Shown here piece by piece: positions 26,014 through 37,556 of a stretch of DNA of 64,000 nucleotides (within the stretch, counting starts at the first letter, position 1; each line of letters begins with the position of its first letter). The position numbers and the translations under genes are program-made. The notes beneath the pieces are model-generated. The model saw only the letters and a program-made list of their open reading frames with translations, did no database searches and had not been told where the DNA came from. Source of the stretch: Thysanoteuthis rhombus (taxonomy: Eukaryota; Mollusca; Cephalopoda; Oegopsida; Thysanoteuthidae); NCBI GenBank assembly GCA_963457665.1, contig OY735216.1, positions 40,528,044-40,592,043 on the forward strand, written 5' to 3'.

Positions 26014-26974
26014 CATTCAAAATGCTTGCTATATCTGGAGTTTTCGCAGAATATAATCCATTTGTTAGTACAATATCCCTGCGTGACATTACTTTGCATT
26101 GGCTTATTTATGATATTAATATCATCAGAAGCAGCTTCAGACTGTGACAGGTACGATGCTATAGCAACAGACAAGTTGTCAGTGATTATTTTGTCTGGAT
26201 AGAATTGATAAATCGGGAGTCAAGTAGACCGAAAATTCCAATGACTATAATCATGATTACAAAGAGGCATTTCCCCGTTTGACGCCCCCATTCTGTGTGA
26301 TTGTACTTGCAATTATGGAGATCACACAAGGAATAACATGAAACGGATCTTGTTCACCAAACACGACTGCGTGAGCAAGGTTAACACGCATCATCTGGCC
26401 ATTAGGCAGGTTTATTATCTAAATATTTACCGTGGTATCGAAAGGCAGTATGACTTCCCTCATAAAACAGTAAGCCGAGGTGACCAAACATCTTTATATC
26501 CAAATGGCCAACCTCCATTTTTTTTAAAGTCAGACATGGAATGTTATAAAATTTTGGACCCAGATATAATACCTACGGTCTTGTAGTGTTTCAACCTGGG
26601 TGCACTACTGGAATTTTGAGGGTTTGATTCAACTAATGCAGTACTTACTTTTGGCACGAGTTCAAATTGAACTCATATAAGTCCCATAATAATAGTTAGA
26701 GTGGCCAAAATTATCCCAATACATACATGACAAAGTGTAAGAGGCCCCTCCTGACCTCCAGATTTTTTTCTTATTCCAGCGCTTTTCTCACCGTGGTGCA
26801 ACGCAATTCAAAGATCGAACCAGAGTTGAGTGTGAGCCTGAAATACATATTTGCATATCCATGATATGGTAGCAGAATTGGACCTTCAAAGTATCAAACC
26901 ATGCCCTTCTTCCAGAATCAGAGCAGTTATCGACGTTCCAAAGGTAAGAAAGCCTGGTTCAAGATGCGAGAAAA
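26014..26974. other. Unassigned DNA
   Basis: A frame at about 26300-26520 (+) with Cys and His residues (CDCTCNYGDHTRNN and onward) is open for about 80 codons but I do not recognise it. A block at 26590-26690 looks like an eroded dispersed repeat. Confidence 0.35.
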
Positions 26975-26977
26975 ATA

Positions 26978-27665
26978 TGAAGAATCGCTCCAAATCATAT
27001 TAGTGCCTCGTGCTCTAGGAAAAATGACTGCAAATTATATTAGTGATTCATTTTGTAAGAAAAATGAATACAAATCATTTTGATGCCTCATTCTGTGAGA
27101 AAAATGACTGTAAAATATATCAGCGCCTCATCCCACTTAAAGGATGATTGCAAATCATACCAGTGCCTCATCCTGTAAGAATAATGACTGCAAATCATGT
27201 TAGAAGCTCATCATGTAAGAAGAATGGCTGCAAATTATATTAGTGCCTCATCCTGTGAGATGAATCTTTACAAATCATACCAGTACCTTATGCTGTAAGA
27301 AGAATGGCTGCAAATCATACCAGTGCCTCGTTTTGTAAGGGGAATCTCTATTAATCATACCAGTGCCTAATCTCATAAAATGAATCTCAGCAAATCATAC
27401 CAGTGCCTCATCCTGTAAGATGAATCTCTACGAATCATACCAGTGCCTCATCCTGTAAGAAGAATAGCTGCAAATTATAATAGTGTCTCACCGTGTTAGA
27501 AGAATATCTGAAAATCATATCAGTGCTTCCTCCTATAAAAAGAATGACTGCAAATCATATTAGTGTCCCATCATTTAAGAAGAATGACTGCAAATCATAT
27601 TAGTGTCTCATCTTGTGAAAAGAATGACCGTCAATTACATTAATGCATCAAAGTTGTAAAAAAGA
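26978..27665 (+). repeat. 40-bp minisatellite, about 17 units
   Basis: The unit is approximately TGACTGCAAATCATATTAGT followed by GCCTCATCCTGTAAGAAGAA. The CAAATCATA phase point falls at 26991, 27031, 27071, 27111, 27151, 27191, 27231, 27271, 27311, 27351, 27391, 27431, 27471, 27511, 27551 and 27591, always exactly 40 apart. Units differ by base substitutions (TAGTG versus CAGTG, GACTG versus TCTCTA), yet no insertion or deletion has shifted the phase. No frame stays open through it. Confidence 0.95.
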
Positions 27666-27734
27666 AATATTTTTGGCGACCACATGTTCGTCTACTCCGG
27701 ATGTACATTATGAGCAAAATCAGTAACCCTCAAC

Positions 27735-28110
27735 TAGAACATTCAACAATGTTTTTATGGGTTTTTAACTCGGTCTATCTGGCTGGATGGCTGTTAATGT
27801 ATGTATCACGCTTATAGGTCGCCCTCAACATCTATTCCTCTTTCTATCCACGAAAGGTATTTCTTTGGTTTTCAGAAAATTGTTCTTTTAAAGGGACTCC
27901 AATTTGCAATGCAAGTTCATGCTAAACTGATCCTTCACTTTGTGTCCAGCAATTTTTTTTCCTATGATCACTGTTCAAAAAGCCGACTGGAATAACTTAT
28001 TTACTGATCACCCCTTCTCCAATTTTCTTATTGATCCAACCTCCAAATATGGCCTGCTAGCCTAAAGACGTTGACTATGAGGCAGCTTCCATAGTGAGCA
28101 GACCAGTTAT
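27735..28110 (+). repeat. Dispersed ~430-bp repeat, copy 3
   Basis: Shows TCTGGCTGGATGGCTG, CAATTTGCAATGCAAGTTCATGC, TGATCCTTCACTTTGTGTCC, CTGATCACCCCTTCTCC and a degenerate TTGACTATGAGGC end. Confidence 0.7.
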
Positions 28111-29639
28111 ACTTACGCTAAATTTTTGTGAAATAGAGTATTTATATTAATTATCAGTTTTAGGGGATGCAGATGGTATGATGGTAATGGGGGAAGTGGA
28201 TTGAATTGCTGGACTGAGTTCTAATACCACTGGATAGTTTGCGTTCACTTCGAACTAGAGCCCTTTAGAGGGACATGAATGCATTCCATCTCGTTTAGTA
28301 AACTTGGCTCTCTAGCCATGGTTGGCAATCATCGCAGAAAACAGACAAACCAGGGGTTGCAGCTTCCTGAGGGCTATTGGATGACAACCTTGACCTCTTT
28401 CCTGCACTATCCTTCAACTCTCTTTCGGACTATGTCAGCCAAACAAACAGGGGTTTCTGTCGACTGAGTATCCCAGGATATACTTATGCATGATCCAGGC
28501 TTGCCCCTTCGAGAGCTCTCTTTAGTGCTGTTCCATTGTCTGCCTAGACGGATTGGGGCATTCGTCTTCATGTGTTTCCGTGAACTTTCATTTCAGATCT
28601 TAAATGGAAAACTTAGACTGGAGAAACAAGCAGTCAGGAGAGAACAAGGGTTAGTTAAGTAAGGTAGAGATATGCGAAATATAGTTGAAAAAAGGAAGTG
28701 GCAAGATAATTGGTTTTAAATCATTCAGATTGATTGCCTCTGGAATTGGAGGAAAAAATAAACAATAGTTTTCTGATTGCAGTTTTACTAAGATAAAACT
28801 GGTCTCAAATCCATGGGAGTTGATATGAATTCAGAAAAATATCGAAGTGCCAAAGGTGGATATATTGCGTAGAATGATAAGCGTTGCAAGAGAAAAATTG
28901 GTGAGTTTAGAACGATATCTGATTTACACATTGAAAGAACTGGAAAGAGTCTGGATATCAGTTGATATCAGAATATGCAATTTGGTGAGAGCACGTTGAT
29001 TTTTTTCCAATTAGAGCAGAACACTGCAGCCCGAGGTTAACTGTGTTTTGTTCGGGGTTCCTAATTTAGACGTGATTTTATTTTCTACTTTTCGGTACCA
29101 GAAGTCATTCTTAAATTCAATAAATAAATAAAAATAATCTCAATTGGCAACACTAGATATTGGATTTAAAAAAATAGAAGATTTTAAAAAATAAAAAAAC
29201 GTGTGAATAGTTTCAACACAGAAATCACAAAAAACATCCAAGTTGGTATCATTGGTTGTCCTGGTCCATTGATTGCGGTATTGGCTACGCTACTTTGCAG
29301 TTCAAAGTCGTAGCAATTCGCCAACTGAGAAATCCTCCTTGCGCATCGTTAGTATTCGTACCAAGGCAACACAGCGAATGGAGGTGGAGGGCACGGCCAC
29401 AGTTCCAATCTTTAAGTGTCAAAATATAAACACTTTGTATATCCATGTTAGAATAATAAGCCACATTCTTTCCTTTGCCTCCATAGTATCTATCAGATTA
29501 TAGTATATACAATTCTGTATTCAAGAGAAAATCATAGTAACGTGGTTATTGGCAATCTCTTTCTGTCGTCCTTACGATACGTGACCCGGTATCGTTGATC
29601 CAGAGAAGATCAAAGGAGAAATAAGTAAGCCTTGGAGAC
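28111..29639. other. Unassigned DNA
   Basis: No recognised element. The part at 28260-28560 is somewhat richer in G and C than its surroundings but carries no motif I can name. Confidence 0.35.
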
Positions 29640-30150
29640 GCCTACAACGATCATCACCTCAGAAAATCCGTTATCTCCTCTCGCTGAACAGCAAAAACGA
29701 AAAATGCATGAAATGGCATAACGTGGGAAGGAACGGGTGTTTTTTGTTTTGTTTTTTAAATAGTGTTAGACTTGGAGGATGTAGGTACCAAATTGGGTCG
29801 TACTGAAATACGTAAAGGATGAATAGAAACATGAAAGATGGGGGAGAAATAAAGATGGGGATCAAAGGGGAAAGGATCAAGCAGAAAGTACGACTCCAAC
29901 GATCATCACCTCAGTGTAATCCTTAATCCTATTCTGCAGAACAGCCGTTGGAGAATAAAAGAAAAGAAAAGAATTCATCAAATGACACAACGTGGGAAAG
30001 AACAGATGGTGGTTGTTGGTGGTTGGGGCCGGGTGTAGGTGCCACAAGTGGTTGTACAGGAAGACATTGGAGGATAAGCTGGGACACAAAGGATGGAGAA
30101 GAAATACGATTGATAGAGGAAACCGGCAAGAGCAGATGGGAAAGAAAACA
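29640..30150 (+). repeat. Tandem duplication, ~252-bp unit, two diverged copies
   Basis: ACGATCATCACCTCAG occurs at about 29647 and 29899, AACGTGGGAA follows in both, and GTAGGTACCA/GTAGGTGCCA occurs at 29781 and 30035. The offset is 252-254 bp throughout. Frames here are not conserved between the two units. Confidence 0.75.
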
Positions 30151-30399
30151 AGCGTAAAAAGCTTCACACAATAAGAAACTAAGAAACCGCACATAAGAGG
30201 AAGAAAATTGAAGAGATACATAGAGACAGAGAAGAGAGCTGACACGTATATGATTTTGGTTTTACATAATGAAAAGCAAATATAATAGATGTATGAAGAC
30301 GTACCAAGAACCAAACTAAAATAAAATGAAACTTCTGGTTGGTCACTGAATAGACTCTGACACGTGACAAATTTCTTAGGCAACGTGTTGGGGATGATC

Positions 30400-30715
30400 A
30401 ATGAGAAGAAAGTTGAACAAAAGGGGTGATTAATGGATCAATCACTTCCCTCGCCTTTTGTTGAAAAAAGTACGAATTTTCTAAAAAAAAAATAAAATAA
30501 AATAAAAGATGAATCTAAAAAAAGCATGAAAGCCACCGGACACAAAGTGAGGGACTAATTGAATATATGTTGGAATTTTCTGCGCTGTGGTTCCGTTGAT
30601 GCAGTCTGTACGCCTGACCAATATAAAGTCAAACAGAAAGACCCGCTTAAAAACTGATGAATCCTTTGTGGACAGTTTTGGTGACAGTTTTGGCTGACGG
30701 TGTCTGATAAGATTA
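30400..30715 (-). repeat. Dispersed ~430-bp repeat, copy 4
   Basis: On the plus strand: GGTGATTAATGGATCAAT, CCTCGCCTTTTGTTG, CACCGGACACAAAGTGAGG, TTGATGCAGTCTGTACG and GGTGACAGTTTTGGCTGACGG, in the order expected for the reverse complement of copy 1. Confidence 0.75.
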
Positions 30716-31099
30716 ATATAGGATGAATGGGAAAAAACACATGGTAAGAAAAAGTGCGTGAAACAAAATCGTACAAAAGAAACAAAGAGCAATGAAAACA
30801 AGCTTGGTTGTACAAGGGTCCATTTCCCTTGCTTCATTAAAATCCGGAAGGAAAAGGAAACGGAATTCGCTCCTCCGTACAATGTTATTCCAAAACTACG
30901 TGTCCCCTTTCAACCACTTTATGAGCAGATCCCGTAAATTAGATCTGCAAATTTTAGCAAAACAAAATGTCGACCTCAGTTGGGCTTTACAAGTGGAGGT
31001 GAATATGTTTTTTGCGTTTGTCATTGCGTCATCAGATTTCATTTGTTTGTTGTTTTTTTTTTATTCTGGTTGCTCCCAGTTTGACTGAAATTAAATAGA

Positions 31100-31730
31100 G
31101 ATTCTAACTCACCAATACTTGAATTTGGATTCATACACAAATGTGGCATTCAAAGACTGACAGGTTTTCGAAGGATGAAGAAAAACAGACAAACAGAAAA
31201 AAAGAAAGGAAAGAAAACAATGAGAAAGAAAGAAGAAAATGAAGTCGGTGAAAATAACGGGAAAAAAAGTTGAAGAATAGCAAAATAAACAAACGATACA
31301 CTGGGAAAAAGGGAGAAACACAGTTGAAAAGGTTAACAAAATGATTAGATAAAGGAAATTAAATGATCGAAAGAAATAAAACAGAATTGACTAGTGCGAC
31401 AAAGACAGGAAGACAAGCTAATGAATGATCGAAGAGGAAGGAAGGGGAAAAAAAAAAGGAAGACGGCAAAGAGGAAGAAACAGAAATGATATCAAAAAGA
31501 TGAAAAGGAAAAGAGACAAAGACAAGAAAGAAGAACGTTATAGGGTAGCTGAAAAAAATAACATTTTAAAAAAAGAAACTGAAAGTTATAAGCCAATCAA
31601 CCAAGAAAGAAAAAGGAGTTGATTGTAAGCGTGTGATGTATATGACGATGTGACTAGAGAGAAAAAAGGTTGTAGAATGAGCTGGACGCAAAAGAGGAGA
31701 AAACAAACAAAAAAAAAGAGGGAAAACAGG
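31100..31730 (+). other. Purine-rich (GA/AAG) tract
   Basis: About 600 bp with strong A+G bias on the plus strand. The 65-aa Lys/Arg/Glu-rich frame at 31425-31622 is a composition artefact. Similar AAGAAGAGACGAAGTCGGC bits recur near 31235 and 32340. Confidence 0.5.
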
Positions 31731-31734
31731 TCCC

Positions 31735-32225
31735 GTTAATCAATCAATAGAAACTGTCTCGGCATAATGTCTTTTCGCAGCATTCTGTGACTGGGGTGAT
31801 CAATTAAAAAATTGAGAAGAAAGTGTGATCAACGAATAGGATACTTCTCCCACCTTTTGTTGGGCAGTGAACACTAAAAATAAGTCAAAATATCCAAATG
31901 CTGACAGAAAGCTAAGGGATAAATTTAGCATAAAATGACGTTGTAAACTGACCCACTCTTAAAATCTAAGAGTGGGTAGGAGATTGTTTTTAAATAAACA
32001 GTATTTTTCAGATATAAGAAAAGAAACATAATAAGGAGTAAATGTTGAAATTTTTAGCCCTTTAGCTCTATCGATGCAGTTTGCATATACATAGCCAGCC
32101 AGTCAGCCAGTAATCTAGCAAGACAGCCAGCAAGCCAAACAGCAAATCACACAGAACAGCTTGAAAACTGCAGAAAAATGTTGACAGTTTGGTCGGCAGT
32201 TTTGGTTGACGGTTTCTAAAAAAAG
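31735..32225 (-). repeat. Dispersed ~430-bp repeat, copy 5 (fullest)
   Basis: One of the two most complete copies. Plus-strand order: AATAGAAACTGTCTCGGC, GGGGTGATCAATTAAAAAAT, CTCCCACCTTTTGTTGGGC, a TAATAAGGAGTAAATGTTG block, CCCTTTAGCTCTATCGATGC, a degenerate CCAGCCAGTCAGCCAG run, and GACAGTTTGGTCGGCAGTTT. Useful as a query for the family. Confidence 0.8.
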
Positions 32226-34145
32226 AGTCTCATAAAGTGGGAGATGAGAAATTCGACCAAAAAGTTCGTAAGCAACAAAATTGGAAGAGGAGAACAACAA
32301 CGAGAAAGAGAGACATGGTCTTTGCAAGAGAAAGAAGAGACGAAGTCGGCGAAACAATGCTATGACACAGACCAGTTGAGTGATGAATTCTTGACACAGG
32401 CGTCGGCTATCAATTCTTCCTTTTTTTTTTATAAGGGCTAGTTTTATTCTTTAATGCAAAATGAAAGATAAATTGCTTGCAAATTGTCCGGTTGCATGTC
32501 CAAGAGATCCAATTAATGCACTGACACGGTGTATGTTTCTCAGCTGTATAATTTTAAGTGGGCTTTTTGGCACCAAACAGGCTTTTATCAACGCTTGTCG
32601 TTAATCAGCAATGATAGAGGCAATGTTAATTCTGCTTTATTGGGCAACACGTAAAGATGCTTTTTTAAAGAACAAAGTTTGTTTTGTCGCATAACTATGA
32701 CAACGGTGAAATAAGCTGTCACTATGCAAGGAAGTCAGTCCCGATCCATATTGTCACCCATTCAAATACAAATGAATTTAGACACATTATTTATGCATTT
32801 AATGCACAGAACGACTATAAATACAAGTATTGCGTTCGAAGAAAAAAAAAAGCTCGATATTACTAAAAAGTGGATATACATGTTTTAATGGGCATTTGTT
32901 TTCATTTCCGCTTCTCACACTTTACGCATAAACATTGAAAATCAACTATACAGAAGGAAGCTCGCCAGTGGAAAATGTCGAGACTATCAAGGATGTTTAT
33001 TATAATTACCCGGCGCTTTGACACGCAGACATTGGAAATTTTTCTTTAGTTTCTTGTGCGGGAATTTGAAATTACTTAGTATGTTTTCGTGCAAAATCTG
33101 CAATCTTTCGGCATTATGTCATGCAGTGATATGAAATTCCCGAGAAGTTTCCAGGCACTGATTAGGGTTTCTAAATCCTATAGTGCAATGATTCAAGATG
33201 CCTTAGCAGTTTCAATACGCACAGATTTGAATTTCTGAACTACAGCCGTCACTGTCATTGAAAGAATGATAACAAAATCTAAATCTTAGATCGAGGAAAT
33301 TAATAAAAATCTTCTATATTTCAAGGAAACATATCATGTTTAAGCAATATATTTAAGAACTAATAAAGTAAAGGAAAAATTTCAATTACATTAAAAAAAA
33401 ATAAAATTGAAGAAAACTTCAAACGTTCCGAGGCGATGAGATTTAGAATCAAATATTGTCTGTTTCAAACCAATCACATTATCACAAGATCTGAGGCTGC
33501 TCAATGAAAAACCTCGGAAAAGTTTACAGACGACAAGTTTGAACGAAAGAATCAAAACTGAACCTTCCAAAACAAAGTACAATTTTTTTGCAAAAAGGTG
33601 AATTGATGAAAAGCAGAAAGGATACACATGCAGTCAAACCAAAACTGAATTCCACAAGCCTCTCTTCAGCAAGGTCAAACTCAAGTCCTACCTCTATTCG
33701 AACTGAAAATGATGGTTGCTATTTTGTATCGTATTTTTGATAAATGAATCCGTAGAGATATTGGTATAACTAGGTCAAAACAACAAAAATTAACATGCTT
33801 CATCACCGGCTTGTTTTTAGTCTTTTTTTATGTTCAACATTAAATTTGGACCAAACCATGAAGTATTCATTGCCGATTGGCAAAGGCAACTAGGCAAGAA
33901 CTGGACTACCTCCGTTAATGAGAGGCGTTAATTAGATTTATCACCGAAGGCTTATTGTCTATTTTTAATCGTGATAGAAACAATGGACTGAATTGAAAGT
34001 TATATGAACACAACTAAATTTATAGTAAAGGTAAAAAAAACTTTCTATATCTAATAGAAAAAGTAATCATATGATTACAATCCGATAAGAGAATTATTAC
34101 TGAACAAGTATTGAGAGTGTGTGGTATAAAAATCCGATTCTAAAA
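32226..34145. other. Unassigned DNA
   Basis: Contains short frames (60-80 aa) with no motif. No recognised element. Confidence 0.4.
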
Positions 34146-34149
34146 AGAG

Positions 34150-34605
34150 AAAGACAGGTCCGGTTAGTCCCTCAATAGAAACCGTTACATGACCAACATC
34201 TTTTGGCAGCATGCTGTGTCGGGGTGATCATTCAAGCAAATGGAAAAAATGGGCGATCAATGAATAAGTTACTTCTCTCACCTTTTGTTGGGCTGTGATA
34301 ACTAAAAAAATCCTGAATTAAAAAAATCAAGCCTGAATGCTACCGGATATAAGCTAGGATACTAATTTAGCATGAACATACATTGCAAATTGGACCTCCT
34401 TAAGAATCTGCTAAGGTGTTTAAAAACTTTTATAGTCATTATAGGGAGGAAAAAAATTATATTTTCAGCCCTCTAGGACTAGCACGTATGCGTGATGCAT
34501 ACAAACATAGCCAGTCAACCACCCAACCGGACCAGCTTCGAAACCAAAGAAACATATGTTGACTTTTTGGTGACAGTCTTAGTTGATGGCTACTAATTGA
34601 AGAAA
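34150..34605 (-). repeat. Dispersed ~430-bp repeat, copy 6
   Basis: Has the same blocks as copy 5: CAATAGAAACCGTTACATGA, TTGGCAGCATGCTGTG, CTCTCACCTTTTGTTGGGC, CATTGCAAATTGGACC, CAGCCCTCTAGGACTAGC and GGTGACAGTCTTAGTTGATGG. Confidence 0.8.
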
Positions 34606-35440
34606 AATAGGGTGAGGAACCTCGAGAGAATTGGGAATTTTTACAGACGGAATTTGATAGCAATGTTTTGATGAAAGGCATACGCACGTGCACAATATTC
34701 CCTAACGTGATTTCTTTAATCCGACCGTCACATTTTGATAGGAAAAATCGTTTCATCTAACAAGGTTGAACATTGGACTCGGTGTAATTTGATTTATTTG
34801 ATCTTTCGTGGCACAGGGTGTAATGAAACATGGCCGTCACGGGAATTGACCGCATTTTCATTTCAATTTCAAGCCACTTACAAATATCTGTGGAATTTGC
34901 AAAACCAAGCCAACAAGTTTTACGTAAATTATCCACAGAGTATCTTTATTGCTTCCGCTACATCCATACAGGGTTTTCGTAAAAAGAAGAATTACAAAAA
35001 AGGAAATAATTCTTTATAAGAACCTCATCAGTTGAGACCCTTGACTTTACTGTTGGCTGATAAGGTTAGCTGAGAATACAGCTTAGCATCCCCGCGAATC
35101 AGCTGTAAATTTAAGAGACCTGAGTGTTAAGATTCTAGCAGTATTTATTCTTATGAGTTATTAATCAGATACATAATTGTGAAGCAAGAAGGTGATTCAG
35201 CCTTTCTATGAAATTTTTAGCCAAGTATTTCACTGACATTAAGGGTTTGAACATTCAAAAATCCCATTTGGCCAATGGGGTACAACTAATCATCATCACA
35301 TGTTATCCTCCCTAACATGCTAAAACTACAACAAACGAATGTTATACTCACACGAAACAATACATACGTGTGTGCGTGTGAGTGTATGTGTGTGTTAATG
35401 AGTTTATGTGTGCTCGTACGATGGGGTGCCGAACAATTCT
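34606..35440. other. Unassigned DNA
   Basis: A GT-rich patch at 35365-35395 precedes the LINE. The 94-aa frame at 34735-35019 (+) has no recognisable motif. Confidence 0.35.
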
Positions 35441-35449
35441 TGGTCTGTT

Positions 35450-37556
35450 AAAGAAGCTGATGACTTCGGTCCAAATATACATCCTAAAGGGCCAAAGTGA
35501 TACCGTCAAGGACACCCAAATCCTAAATCAATTCAACGTAGGAAGTGACCACAGAATGGTAAGATGTAAAATGAAAGTAAATACCAACAAAGAACGCAGA
35601 AAAATCTTTCACACCACACCACAACCACTAAACATACCAAAAGAACACACTCGATCCTTCAAGCTTGAATTAAAAAACAGATTTAGAATTCTTACTGAAC
35701 AAGACAATGCCAACATCAACGAACTAAGCAACAAAATGACTGCATTTATAATAGAAGTCACCACTGTATTTAGACCAACGAGCATACAAATCATTATTAA
35801 AATCTCGGATGAAACCAGGAATCTCATGCCACCTCAAGCCACCGACAACAACAAGAGAGAATATTGAATAGATTGAACTAAATAGAATAATTGGGGGAAA
35901 AAACAAAGGGAAGACTGAAGGAGATACACGACGGCAGTCATCGAATCGACTCTAGAAAAAGATCGCAGCTTCAAAGCTATAAACAAAGGCCTCAATTCAG
36001 GACAGAAAATTCGAGGGAAATGAAGATCTAGCAACAGAGACAGGATTATCGTACGTGCAAAAGAATTTTACCAAAAACTTTATTCGTCCATACAAGGACT
36101 AAAAAACACTGAACAGGATATGCAAGACGAAAGCAATCAATTCAAGGACTTCCCACAAGTAACCCCATGGGAGTTGAAACAAGCCATCGAACAGACAAAG
36201 AAAGAAAAGGCCCTTGGACCAGACAACATCACCATCGATCTACTCAGAAAAGCGGGTAAGATCATCCAAAGGAAACTGGCCATCCTTTACAATTTATGTT
36301 TAAAACAAAGTAAAGTCCAAGATGATTGAAACACTGCAATTATAATGCTTTTATATAAAAAAGGAAACCCAAAAGGTCTCAATAATTACAGACCTAGAAG
36401 CCAGGATCATCATCAACCAAATCCCAAGAACACTTGATGAAAACCAACCACGAGAGCAAGCTGGCTTCAGAAGAAGCTATTCGAGCATGGACCACCTTCA
36501 TTCGATAAATCAGCTGAAAGGAAACGCTGCAGAATATAAGCTACCACTCACTGTAGCATTTATCAACTTCAAAAGAGCATTCGACTCTGTGGAAATCGCT
36601 AAAGTCATAGAGGCCATCACTTTACGAGGTGTATATCCAGTACATGTCGAAGTGCTGAAACATATATTCAGTCACAGCAGCTCTTTTATCAGGCTACATA
36701 AAGACTCAGCTCCAAAAAGGGGTAAGACAAAATGATACAAGCTCACCTAAACTGTTCACTGCTTGCCTCGAGATAATCTTCTGAAACCTAAATAGGGTAA
36801 ATAAAGAAATCAGAAAAGACGGCAAATACCTAAGCAACCTCAAATTTGCGGACAATATCTTCCTGTAAGCTGAGAACCTTCTTGATATCTTGATGATGCT
36901 GAATAGAATGAACAAAGAAGCCAAGAAAGTTGCCATCCACATCATGTTCAGTGAAATAAATGCTGCATACGCTGAAGAAAATGATACGACAAAAATCGGA
37001 GATGCAAACTGGGGAAAGTAGACCGCTACTTCTATTCAAGACAATGGAATCTTCAAAAGAATGAGAATTTATGCAAAAAATTACACTAGGTTTGCATCGT
37101 TACGCATGACAAGCTCAACTTTCAAGAACAAAAACATCCTACTAGGCCTAAAAAGCAGGGTATACAACCAATGCATCTACCTGATTGTCACCTATGGAGC
37201 TAAGACATGAAACCTAACCAAAAGAGTGGCCCTTAAACTGAGAAACATGCAACGCGTACATGAGAAAATCATGCCCAACCTCACATGAAGAGGTGTCAAG
37301 ACAACATAGAAAGAGTCTGGGCTATCATAAAATCCATAAGCAGAACTAAAATGGCAATGGGCTGGTAAGGTTACGAGAATGTCAAGCAAGCAATGGACAT
37401 CACGACTCACAATTTGAGTCCGTAAGGATCATATACGAAACTGAGGCCGACAAAATACTACATAGCGTAACAGATAACATAAGTTCCGTAACCCCCACGA
37501 TAAACAGGTCTGGCGAATCCTGGGGATGATGATGATCATCATCATCATCACAGGTG
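35450..37556 (+). mobile_element. RTE-like LINE (non-LTR retrotransposon), longest copy, inactive
   Basis: Domains in order: the C-terminal end of an apurinic-type endonuclease (35490-35600; ILNQFNVGSDHRMVR with the SDH motif); a linker; the RT fingers (36120-36330; KEKALGPDNITIDLLRKAGK); RT palm (36487-36740; AFINFKRAFDSVE); GVRQND..SPKLFTACLEIIF (after a frameshift at about 36720); the catalytic box reading FADN at 36845-36856 where FADD is expected; and a 3' domain (37150-37530; NQCIYLIVTYGAKT, LTKRVALKLRNMQRVHEKI). It ends in a short GAT/CAT repeat at 37525-37552. Stops, frameshifts and the lost catalytic Asp make it dead. The 5' half of the endonuclease is absent. Confidence 0.8.

Noticed and set aside
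26978..27665. CRISPR-like array
   Set aside because: The 40-bp units are contiguous, with no unique spacers, and the genome is clearly animal.
29877..30401. 174-aa minus-strand frame, the longest in the window
   Set aside because: It runs through part of the 252-bp tandem duplication and up to the edge of a ~430-bp repeat; the two duplicated units do not preserve the frame, and no domain is visible.
31425..31622. Lys/Arg-rich 65-aa frame, nuclear protein-like
   Set aside because: Composition artefact of a purine-rich tract.
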